Source: Chitinophagaceae bacterium (GTDB lineage: Bacteria; Bacteroidota; Bacteroidia; Chitinophagales; Chitinophagaceae). From it: a DNA stretch of 64,000 nucleotides. Shown here one piece after another: positions 49,124-57,996 of the stretch (positions are counted from its first letter, which is position 1; every line of letters begins with the position of its first letter). A program made the translations under genes and the position numbers. The notes beneath the pieces were generated by a model. It saw only the letters and a program-made list of their open reading frames with translations, searched no databases and was not told the DNA's origin. The stretch spans positions 1 to 64,000 of the forward strand of contig CANCSS010000008.1 in assembly GCA_947380905.1 (NCBI GenBank), given 5' to 3'.

Positions 49124-50467
49124 TTAACGTAGCACCATTTGCCTATCAGCGTCTAATCTTAATAAAATAAATAGAAGTACGGTAAAAGTTAATAAGGAAG
49201 ATCCTCCATAACTAATCAATGGCAAAGGGATGCCAACTACTGGAAACAAGCCAACAGTCATACTGATGTTTACCGCAATATGAAAAAAGAAAATGCCAAC
49301 TACGCTATAAGCATACACTCTTGAAAATGTACTTCTTTGTCTTTCGGCAATACGAATCAATCTAAATAAGAAAAATAAATACAACCCTAAAAAAATAAAA
49401 GTACCCACAAAACCAAATGCTTCACCTAAGGAGGTAAATATAAAATCGGTATGTTGTTCTGGTACATATTTGCCTCGGGTTTGGGTACCTTTTAAAAAGC
49501 CTCTGCCCCAAAATCCACCTGAACCAATGGCAATTTTACTTTGCTTCACATTGTAATCATCTGGTTTTTTACCATGACGCTCTCCCGAGGCGGAAGCAGA
49601 TTTTTTATTTTGAGAACAATCGTATTCCTTGCCTACCATGCTGTAAATACGGGTACTTTGGTAACATTCAAAAACGTGGTTGAATATATAAGGAACAGCA
49701 AATCGAACCGTTCCAAAACAAATACCCCAAATAGCAAATACGATTAAAATTTTTCTTTTATTTCTTTTGAATCTTTTAATCATGGAGAAAATAAAAAATC
49801 CAGCGAGTACCGTTAAAATGATAGCAAGTACGGTTGGCTCAAGCAATAAAGTAGCAATTACTAAAATAGCAAAAGAGAGTAATACAATGAGTATGACGGG
49901 AGGAAGTCCTTCGCGATACATGGCAAAAATAAATGCACTGTACACCAATGCCAATCCCATTTCGTGCTGCATGATGGATAAAATGGCAGGCAATGCAATG
50001 GCGGCGCCTGCAATTAAATGGGATTGTAATTTTTTAAAATCGGTCTCAGGTTTTGATATAAACTTGGCGATGAATAAGGCAGTAAATATTTTACACAATT
50101 CAGCAGGTTGTAAATTAAAGCCTCCTGCTATGGGAATCCAGCTTTTAGAACCATTGATATTTTTCCCTAAAACAAAAGTAGCCAGCATCAATAGTATGCC
50201 TGCTGCATAGGATAAATTAGCAAAAGCGGTAAACACTTTACTGTCTAATAAAAGTATAAAGATGGCTACCGCAGCACAAAAAATTGAAAAATAAATTTGT
50301 TTGCTAAAATTTGTTTTGGCCGTTAAAACGGTATTGCTCCAATTTAAATTGGGATTGTACTCTACCATAAAAATGCATAAGACGCCAATGGCTACCATGA
50401 TTAAGTAAAGTGCTATGACTGCTAAATCAGTTCCTTTAGAAAAATTATTGTTATTGGTAGTTGCCAT
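49124..50467 (-). CDS. rodA: Rod shape-determining SEDS protein RodA
   Basis: SEDS signatures GFNLQPAELCKI, KQSKIAIGSGGFWGRGFLKGTQTRGKYVPEQHTDFIFTSLGEAFGFVG, LPLISYGGSSLL. Confidence 0.95.
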   Translation of the reverse strand: MATTNNNNFSKGTDLAVIALYLIMVAIGVLCIFMVEYNPNLNWSNTVLTAKTNFSKQIYFSIFCAAVAIFILLLDSKVFTAFANLSYAAGILLMLATFVLGKNINGSKSWIPIAGGFNLQPAELCKIFTALFIAKFISKPETDFKKLQSHLIAGAAIALPAILSIMQHEMGLALVYSAFIFAMYREGLPPVILIVLLSFAILVIATLLLEPTVLAIILTVLAGFFIFSMIKRFKRNKRKILIVFAIWGICFGTVRFAVPYIFNHVFECYQSTRIYSMVGKEYDCSQNKKSASASGERHGKKPDDYNVKQSKIAIGSGGFWGRGFLKGTQTRGKYVPEQHTDFIFTSLGEAFGFVGTFIFLGLYLFFLFRLIRIAERQRSTFSRVYAYSVVGIFFFHIAVNISMTVGLFPVVGIPLPLISYGGSSLLTFTVLLFILLRLDADRQMVLR

Positions 50468-50480
50468 TTTATTTAGGAGT

Positions 50481-52574
50481 CTATTTTTTCTTTTTTTGAA
50501 CAGGGTTTATAGCGCTTTCTTTATTGTTTTGTTTCGAAGGCGTTGGAGCAGCAGGGGGCTTATTTTTTTGAAAGGTATCTATTTTTTTTAGGGTATCTAA
50601 TTTCAGCTTGACAGGTGCTTGTTCTGACACCATTTCCATATCCCAAATATCTGATAGTTCATCATTATTGTAATTAAGTGGAACCAACATCTCGGTTTTA
50701 TTATTTTTGATATACCATTCTTTAATATTAGCTGGCATTAAATCAACATTGGCCAAGTAATCCATTTTTGTTTTACTTTCTTTGGTCAAAGAATCGTTTA
50801 AGTACTTCTCCATTACTAATCCGGCAATAGGGCCTGCCCAGGTAGCACCAAATCCAGCATTTTCTACCACTACCGCTACGGCAATTTTAGGGTCGTCCTT
50901 GGGAGCGAAACAAACAAATAAAGAGTGATTTTTTCCATGTGGATTTTGAGCGGTTCCGGTTTTAGCGCAAAATTCATGACCAGGTACTTTGACTGCAGCA
51001 GCAGTTCCAAAAACGGTAACACCATGCATCCCTTCTTTAATGATATCAAAATATTCTTTTGGTATTTTAGTTACCGCTTGCTTGGTTCTGTATTTTGCTA
51101 ACACTTCTTTATCGATGTCGTCTTCTTCTTCCACGCTGTCAACAAAATGAGGAGTATAATAATAACCTTCATTGGCAATAAACGCCATGGCATTGGCCAA
51201 TTGTAAAGGAGTGGCTGTCATTCTATCTTGTCCAATTCCTAAAGTAAGCATAAAACAACTGTTCCAATATTTGGCGCCTCCAAAATCTTTATTGTATTGG
51301 GCGGTATCTGGTATGCTGGCTCTATTTTCACTAGGCAAGTCAATGCCTAATCTTCGCCCAAGTCCAAAACTATTTACATATTCTTTCCATTTTAGATAAC
51401 CCAATTTTGCATTGTGGTATTTTGGATTGTCTATCGCCATTCTAAATACTTGTAAAAAATAAGAGTTGCAAGAATTGGCCAATGCCAATTGTAAATTAGC
51501 AGCATGTCCTGCATTGTGGTGTTCACATTTTCTTGGATCGCCACAGGAGGTATACAAACCAAAACAGTTGTATCCAAAACTTGGGGTAATTAAACCTTCA
51601 TCTAATGCAATTAAAGCACCCATAGGCTTGAAAGTAGAACCTGGTGGGTATTGTCCTTTAATGGCTCGATTGTAAATAGGTCGAGCGGTGTCTGTGAGCA
51701 ATCGTCCAATGGTTTTTCTACGTTGATTGCCCGTTAATAAATTAGGATTGTATCCAGGACTGGATGCCATGGCAATGACACTGCCTGTTTTAGGATTTAA
51801 AGCAACAACACTTCCTATTTTATGTTGCAATAATTTTTCTGCCAATTGCTGTACTTCTACATCCATACTAGTATATAGGTTTCTGCCTGCAATGGCTACG
51901 GTATCAAATTGTCCTTTTTCGAAAGGGCCTTGTATCTTTCCTTTATTGTCTCTTAAGAATCTTTTTACGCCCCTTTGTCCCATTAAAACTGATTCATATT
52001 GTTTTTCCAATCCTGTCATGCCAGCATAGTCACCCATTTCATATCCTTCTGCTTCATGTTTCTCTAAAAATTTTACATCTACTTCTGCTACATAACCCAA
52101 AACATGTGCGGCAGTATTGTATGGGTAGTTTCTAATGGATCTTTCTGACAAGGAGAATCCAGGAAGACGGTATAAGTTTTCAGTAATTTGTGCATATACT
52201 TCAGTAGAAAGAAAGGGCTCGAAAATTCCCAATTTCACTCTTGAATTTTTGACAATCACTTCGATCATCCTTTTGGTATATTCTTCTTTATCAATTTTTA
52301 AAATAGCGCAAAGTGTTGCCGTATCTACTCCTTTGGCCTCATTGGGAATGACCACTAAATCGTAACTAATGGTATTTTCAAGTAAGGCTCTTTTTTTTCT
52401 GTCAAAAATGATGCCCCTGTCTGGGTAAATAATATGTCTAAAAATAGCATTGTTGTTGGCGGCAAGTACATATTTAGAAGAGAAGATTTGCAAGCTAACC
52501 AATTGCAAAATGATCAACGAAAACACTATTCCGATAATGATTTGAATAATACGACCTCGATTCGAATTGTACAT
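50481..52574 (-). CDS. mrdA: Penicillin-binding protein 2
   Basis: PGSTFKPMGALIALDEG (SxxK), NSCNSYFLQVF (SxN), CAKTGTAQNPHGKNHSLFVCFAP (KTG). Confidence 0.95.
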   Translation of the reverse strand: MYNSNRGRIIQIIIGIVFSLIILQLVSLQIFSSKYVLAANNNAIFRHIIYPDRGIIFDRKKRALLENTISYDLVVIPNEAKGVDTATLCAILKIDKEEYTKRMIEVIVKNSRVKLGIFEPFLSTEVYAQITENLYRLPGFSLSERSIRNYPYNTAAHVLGYVAEVDVKFLEKHEAEGYEMGDYAGMTGLEKQYESVLMGQRGVKRFLRDNKGKIQGPFEKGQFDTVAIAGRNLYTSMDVEVQQLAEKLLQHKIGSVVALNPKTGSVIAMASSPGYNPNLLTGNQRRKTIGRLLTDTARPIYNRAIKGQYPPGSTFKPMGALIALDEGLITPSFGYNCFGLYTSCGDPRKCEHHNAGHAANLQLALANSCNSYFLQVFRMAIDNPKYHNAKLGYLKWKEYVNSFGLGRRLGIDLPSENRASIPDTAQYNKDFGGAKYWNSCFMLTLGIGQDRMTATPLQLANAMAFIANEGYYYTPHFVDSVEEEDDIDKEVLAKYRTKQAVTKIPKEYFDIIKEGMHGVTVFGTAAAVKVPGHEFCAKTGTAQNPHGKNHSLFVCFAPKDDPKIAVAVVVENAGFGATWAGPIAGLVMEKYLNDSLTKESKTKMDYLANVDLMPANIKEWYIKNNKTEMLVPLNYNNDELSDIWDMEMVSEQAPVKLKLDTLKKIDTFQKNKPPAAPTPSKQNNKESAINPVQKKKK

Positions 52575-52583
52575 AGCGATGGG

Positions 52584-53105
52584 TTATCTTTTTATCTTTC
52601 TTCGGTTCATAGCAAGCTCTACTATAAAAATCAATAACACACTGATCATGGAAGTGGCTATTACTTTGCCTAAGAAGTACCCAAAGTTTCCAAACTGCAA
52701 CCACTCCAGTAAAACTAAATAAAAATGATGAAGGAAGGTAAGCGAGAATACATAAAATGCGTAAGGACCCCAACCCATGGATCCAATACTGGGTTCACGA
52801 TTTACTTCTTCTGATGTCTCCTGCGCCAATAATAAATTTAAAATAGTGGGTCTAAAATAACCAAGTAGGGAACAGGCGGCTGCGTGTAAACCAGGTGTGT
52901 TGGTGAACAAGTCTAAAGTATAACCAGTGAAAAAGCCAAGTAGGGTTAAAGTAATTCTTTTGGTTCCAAAGGGCAACCATAAAAGAAATAGAAAATAGAT
53001 ATAGGGTGTAATGAATTGATGCAGAGGAGGCACTTCATTCAAAATAATAATTTGAGTGAGTAAAAACAGAACAAACCTAGTTGTATTTTTTATCAGGTTA
53101 TTCAT
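52584..53105 (-). CDS. mreD: Rod shape-determining protein MreD
   Basis: Polytopic membrane protein of about 173 aa between mreC and mrdA. Confidence 0.85.
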   Translation of the reverse strand: MNNLIKNTTRFVLFLLTQIIILNEVPPLHQFITPYIYFLFLLWLPFGTKRITLTLLGFFTGYTLDLFTNTPGLHAAACSLLGYFRPTILNLLLAQETSEEVNREPSIGSMGWGPYAFYVFSLTFLHHFYLVLLEWLQFGNFGYFLGKVIATSMISVLLIFIVELAMNRRKIKR

Positions 53106-53952
53106 TTTTAGCTTCGTTTTTTTCTACATTTTTTTGATCTGCCATACGCTTATTTTCAACTAAATAAATGTATTGTAAGTTGTAAAAATTGGTAGTTGAT
53201 TTTACATTTAAGGTCAAATAATTGCTCGAAGGGTCTTTAATTACAGAAGTGACTTTGCCAATCATCAGCTGTGCTGGGAAATTAGAAGAATAAGGGCTGG
53301 TTAAGACGGAGTCGCCAATTTTAGGAGCGGCACTTTTAGAAATATTTTTTAAAACCAGAACGCTAGGGTCCTCTCCATCCCATTCAATACTTCCGGCTAT
53401 TTTATCTCTTTTTAACATCGCGCTTACTTTGCTATTGCGATGTAGTAGGCTCATGATTTTGCTATAGTTGTCATTTACTTCCACCACCACGCCAACGATA
53501 CTTCCTTCTGGGCTAATGGCAGCCATGTCTTTTTTCACACCTTGCAAACTGCCTCTTTCAATAGTGATGTAATTTTTTTGAAGGGTAAAAGTGTTGCCCA
53601 CCACTTTTGCTGGGTAATAATAAAACTTTCTTATTTTTTCAAGACTGTCCTTTCTTAATACCAATGTGCCTAATTTTTTAGTAGTATCAAAGGCGACAAA
53701 ATTTTCTCCCAATTGATTTCTGAGCGCCGCATTTTCTGCAATCAATTGCTTATTGGTATTTTTTAAATCGAAAAAGTAGGACCAGTTATTGTATCGCGTA
53801 TTAATATTACCAGTAACCTGATTGCTCCACCCACCAAAAAAAGTTTGATACGTTTTATTATAGGAAGACAACATGACCAATGATACAATTTGCAGTATCA
53901 AAAAAGTTAGGAAAGTGAAATTTTGTCTTATAAACCCAATGATATTCTTCAA
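53098..53952 (-). CDS. mreC: Rod shape-determining protein MreC
   Basis: N-terminal TM; EIVASL-like beta domain VVGNTFTLQKNYITIERGSLQGVKKDMAAISPEGSIVGVVVEVNDNYSKIMSLLHRNSKVSAML; adjacent to mreB. Confidence 0.92.
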   Translation of the reverse strand: MKNIIGFIRQNFTFLTFLILQIVSLVMLSSYNKTYQTFFGGWSNQVTGNINTRYNNWSYFFDLKNTNKQLIAENAALRNQLGENFVAFDTTKKLGTLVLRKDSLEKIRKFYYYPAKVVGNTFTLQKNYITIERGSLQGVKKDMAAISPEGSIVGVVVEVNDNYSKIMSLLHRNSKVSAMLKRDKIAGSIEWDGEDPSVLVLKNISKSAAPKIGDSVLTSPYSSNFPAQLMIGKVTSVIKDPSSNYLTLNVKSTTNFYNLQYIYLVENKRMADQKNVEKNEAKNE

Positions 53953-53989
53953 TGGTCATCTCCTTTAAGCAAGTTGATTTAATATTCTT

Positions 53990-55015
53990 TTATCTCATGA
54001 TAAAAGGAAAGCGCTGGTAATTTTTTAACGCGATACCTGTTCCGCGCACTACACTTTTAAGTGGATCCTCTGCAATGTGAACAGGCAATTTAATTTTTTG
54101 ACTCAATCTTTTGTCTAAGCCGCGTAACAATGCACCACCTCCTGTTAAGTACAAACCTCTGCGATAGATGTCTGCTGCTAATTCTGGCGGAGTAGTCTCT
54201 AAAGCTTTTAAAATAGCTTCTTCAATTTTAAATATGCTTTTATCTAAGGCTTCTGCTACTTCTTGATAGGTCACCATGATTTGTTTTGGAATACCAGTGA
54301 CTAAGTCACGACCGTTTACTGGCATATCATCTGGAGGGTTGTCTAAATCTTTTAAAGCAGCACCCACATGAATTTTAATTTGTTCTGCAGTACGCTCACC
54401 AATCAATAAACTATGGTAACGTCTTAATGCTTCCATGATGTCTGCAGTAAATTCATCTCCTGCAATACGAATACTTTGATCACAAACAATACCCGCCAAT
54501 GCAATCACGGTAATGCCAGTGGTACCACCTCCAATATCAATAATCATATTTCCAACCGGCTCTTCCACATCGATTCCAATTCCTAATGCAGCGGCCATCG
54601 GTTCGTGAATCATATAAACTTCTTTTGCACCTGCTTGTTCTGCACTATCACGTACCGCTCTTTTTTCAACTTCAGTAATGGAAGAAGGGATACAAATAAC
54701 CATTCTCCAACTAGGAGGAAACAATGGCTTCTTTGGATAAATCATTTTCATCAACTCGCGAATCATTAATTCTGCTGCATTAAAGTCGGCAATTACACCA
54801 TCTTTTAAAGGGCGAACAGTTTTAATACTTTCATGCGTTTTTTCATGCATCAACAATGCTTTCTTACCCACGCCTAAAACTTCTTTCATATTATTTCTAT
54901 TCAAAGCAATAATAGAAGGTTCATTCACTACTACTTCATCATTGTGAATGATAAGTGTGTTAGCGGTACCCAAGTCCATCGCAATTTCTTGAGTAAAAAA
55001 GTTAAATAATCCCAT
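53990..55015 (-). CDS. mreB: Rod shape-determining protein MreB
   Basis: IAMDLGTANTLI; MIDIGGGTTGITVIALAGIV; YLTGGGALLRGLDKRLS. Confidence 0.97.
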   Translation of the reverse strand: MGLFNFFTQEIAMDLGTANTLIIHNDEVVVNEPSIIALNRNNMKEVLGVGKKALLMHEKTHESIKTVRPLKDGVIADFNAAELMIRELMKMIYPKKPLFPPSWRMVICIPSSITEVEKRAVRDSAEQAGAKEVYMIHEPMAAALGIGIDVEEPVGNMIIDIGGGTTGITVIALAGIVCDQSIRIAGDEFTADIMEALRRYHSLLIGERTAEQIKIHVGAALKDLDNPPDDMPVNGRDLVTGIPKQIMVTYQEVAEALDKSIFKIEEAILKALETTPPELAADIYRRGLYLTGGGALLRGLDKRLSQKIKLPVHIAEDPLKSVVRGTGIALKNYQRFPFIMR

Positions 55016-55122
55016 TGTGCATCAGTATTTGAATGGTTCAGATTGAATGAAGCAAAATTCATCTAAAATCCTTACACTACAAAGCTTTTTACAAATGAAT
55101 CAATATTTTTTTTTAATATTAT

Positions 55123-56406
55123 TTAGAGGAACTCATAGCCAATATCTTTTCTAAAATACATCCCTTCAAATTGAATCATAGACAAGGCTTTTTGTACATG
55201 GATAACTGCACTATTTAGGGTAGCTGCTGAGGAAGTAACGGTCAAAACACGACCCCCTTTTGTAACAATGGTATTTTCCTGAAACCCAGTGCCAGCTTGA
55301 AATACATGAATTTCAGGTAAAGCAGCAGCAAGTGCTATACCCGTAATTGGTAGGTTTTTTTGATAGCTGCCTGGATACCCGCCACTCACGGCCATTACCG
55401 TTGCAAAAGTCGCTTCATGGAATTCAATATTGACATCTTCTAGCGTGCCATTATCAGTAGCTGCCAATAAACTTACTAAGTCGGTTTGCAAACGCGGTAG
55501 AATTACTTCTGTTTCTGGGTCGCCCAATCGGCAATTGTATTCAATGACATAAGGTTCTCCCCCGCAATTCATCAAACCAAAAAACACAAAACCTTTGTAT
55601 ACAAGGCCTTCTTCCTGAATGCCTTTGATGGTAGGTGCAATGATATTGGATTCCACTTTTTGCATAAAAAGGGCATCCATAAAAGGCACTGGACTTACAC
55701 AGCCCATCCCGCCTGTATTCAATCCCGTGTCGCCCTCTCCAATTCGTTTATAATCCTTGGCGTGACCAATAATTTGGTAATGATGACCATCGGTTAATGC
55801 AAATACACTTACTTCAATTCCTTCTAAAAACTGCTCTATGACTACTTTTGAGCTGGCTTCTCCAAACTGTTTGTCTTGAAGCATTTCCTTAAAACTGGTA
55901 AGTGCTTCTTGGTGGGTCATGGCAATGATGACACCTTTTCCAGCAGCCAATCCATCCGCTTTTAGTACAATTGGAAGGGGTTGCGAGCTAATATAAGTTA
56001 AGCCTGCTTCATAATTTTCAAGGGTAAATTCTGCATAACCAGCCGTTGGAATTTGATGCCTTTGCATAAAGTGTTTGCTAAATGCTTTGCTTCCTTCCAA
56101 TTGAGCCGCTTTGGCGGAAGGGCCAATCACATTGATGGACGCAGTAGCAGGGTCATTGCTAAAGTAATCATAGATTCCTTTGACCAAAGGTTCTTCAGGT
56201 CCCACAACAATCAATTCAATATTTTTTTCTATCGCGAGTGCTTTTAAGCTTTTGAAATCATCGATGGGTATAGGCACATTGGTTCCAAATTCAGCGGTAC
56301 CTGGGTTTCCAGGAGCTATGTAGATGTCGCCAGATTGATGACTTTGTGCCATTTTCCAAGCCAATGCGTGCTCTCTTCCACCTGCTCCAATGATCAGAAT
56401 ATTCAT
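55123..56406 (-). CDS. purD: Phosphoribosylamine-glycine ligase
   Basis: MNILIIGAGGREHALAWKMAQS; VGPEEPLVKGI; LKADGLAAGKGVIIA; YNCRLGDPETEVILPRL. Confidence 0.97.
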   Translation of the reverse strand: MNILIIGAGGREHALAWKMAQSHQSGDIYIAPGNPGTAEFGTNVPIPIDDFKSLKALAIEKNIELIVVGPEEPLVKGIYDYFSNDPATASINVIGPSAKAAQLEGSKAFSKHFMQRHQIPTAGYAEFTLENYEAGLTYISSQPLPIVLKADGLAAGKGVIIAMTHQEALTSFKEMLQDKQFGEASSKVVIEQFLEGIEVSVFALTDGHHYQIIGHAKDYKRIGEGDTGLNTGGMGCVSPVPFMDALFMQKVESNIIAPTIKGIQEEGLVYKGFVFFGLMNCGGEPYVIEYNCRLGDPETEVILPRLQTDLVSLLAATDNGTLEDVNIEFHEATFATVMAVSGGYPGSYQKNLPITGIALAAALPEIHVFQAGTGFQENTIVTKGGRVLTVTSSAATLNSAVIHVQKALSMIQFEGMYFRKDIGYEFL

Positions 56407-56485
56407 AAATCTGGGTTTGAAACACGAAAGTAAAATTTATTTGGATGGATTTTATTAATTTGAGTGAATTAAATAAAAACAGCTT

Positions 56486-57982
56486 ATGTCTTCTGCCACT
56501 CAAAAACACCCTAAAGGATTGTATGTTTTGTTTGCTACTGAAATGTGGGAGCGGTTTAACTACTATGGCATGCGTGCCATTTTGGTTTTATTCTTAACCA
56601 AGGCATTGTTGTTTGATAAAGTTTTTGCTTCACAAGTGTATGGCAGCTATACAGGGTTGGTTTATTTAACACCCCTTTTAGGCGGTTATATAGCAGATAG
56701 GTATTGGGGCAATAACCGATCTATTATTGCAGGCGGATTGGTCATGGCCATTGGAGAATTTTTCTTGTTTTTTTGTGGCCATTTTTACGAAAATGCACCC
56801 TTGGCCATGCCTTTGTTTTATATAGGCTTGGGTTGTATGATTGCAGGCAATGGCTTTTTTAAGCCGAATATTTCTAGCATGGTGGGGCAATTGTACCGCA
56901 AGGGAGATAGCAGAATTGACGCTTCTTATACTATTTTTTATATGGGGATTAATACAGGAGGTGCCATAGGTCCTGCCATTTGTGGATTGGTTGGCGATAC
57001 GGGAAAATCAGGTGATTTTAAGTGGGCTTTTTTTGCAGGAGGTGTTGCCATGTTGTTGAGCGTGATCACCCAAATAGTATTTCAGAAAAAATATTTGGTT
57101 AACCCAGATGGGGAAGCCATTGGCCTTGCCCCGAAAGACGCCCCTAAATTTTTTCAAAAATTACCAGTGATGGTCGGCTTTTTATTTTTAATCTCTCTTT
57201 TAACGATTGCATTGGTATACATAGATATTAAAGTGGTTAGCTATTTGTTCTGGTTGTTATTGGCTTGTATTGTTTTAATTGCTTTTATTATTTTTTCTGA
57301 TAAATCATTAGATCTTATTCAAAAGAAAAAAGTAGTTGTGTTGTTTACGGTCTCCTTCTTTGTTATCTTTTTTTGGAGTGCATTTGAACAAGCAGGGGCC
57401 TCATTAACTTATTTTGCTTCCGAAAATACACAGCGGGATTTAGGTTTTTTTGTAGTACCTCCCAGTTTTTTTCAATCACTCAATTCCTTATTTGTGGTAT
57501 CCCTTGCTCCAGTGGTTGCCTGGATATGGGTAAAACTAGGGAAGAGAGAACCTTCTTCTCCATTTAAAATGGCCATGGGTTTATTATTATTGGCTTTGGG
57601 CTATTTGTGGATTGCAACTGGAGTAAATGGGGTAGGTGCGGGTGTTAAAGTGAGTATGATTTGGTTGTTAGGTATGTATATGATGCATACTTTTGGAGAG
57701 CTTTGTTTGTCGCCTATTGGCTTGGCCATATTCAATAAATTAGCACCTATTAAGTTTGCCTCTTTATTAATGGCAGTCTGGTTTACAGCCAATGCATTTG
57801 CCAATAAATTAGCTGGGGTATTTAGCGCCTTGTATCCAGAAAATGGGAAAGTAACTTCTTTTGCGGGGTATTCTATTTCCAACCTACATGAATTTTTTAT
57901 GTTCTTTGTTTTTATGGCAGGAACCGCTTCTATTATTTTATTCTTTATCTCTAAGCAATTAAAAAACTTAATGGCACAGTAA
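56486..57982 (+). CDS. POT-family (proton-dependent oligopeptide) MFS transporter
   Basis: LFATEMWERFNYYGMRAILVLFLT; GGYIADRYWGNNRSI; GNGFFKPNISSMVGQLY; FYMGINTGGAIGP. Confidence 0.95.
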   Translation: MSSATQKHPKGLYVLFATEMWERFNYYGMRAILVLFLTKALLFDKVFASQVYGSYTGLVYLTPLLGGYIADRYWGNNRSIIAGGLVMAIGEFFLFFCGHFYENAPLAMPLFYIGLGCMIAGNGFFKPNISSMVGQLYRKGDSRIDASYTIFYMGINTGGAIGPAICGLVGDTGKSGDFKWAFFAGGVAMLLSVITQIVFQKKYLVNPDGEAIGLAPKDAPKFFQKLPVMVGFLFLISLLTIALVYIDIKVVSYLFWLLLACIVLIAFIIFSDKSLDLIQKKKVVVLFTVSFFVIFFWSAFEQAGASLTYFASENTQRDLGFFVVPPSFFQSLNSLFVVSLAPVVAWIWVKLGKREPSSPFKMAMGLLLLALGYLWIATGVNGVGAGVKVSMIWLLGMYMMHTFGELCLSPIGLAIFNKLAPIKFASLLMAVWFTANAFANKLAGVFSALYPENGKVTSFAGYSISNLHEFFMFFVFMAGTASIILFFISKQLKNLMAQ

Positions 57983-57996
57983 AAGTCCAACAAAGT

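Noticed and set aside
49767-50210. 147-aa plus-strand ORF inside rodA
   Set aside because: Antisense shadow of a membrane-protein gene; no start context or domain.
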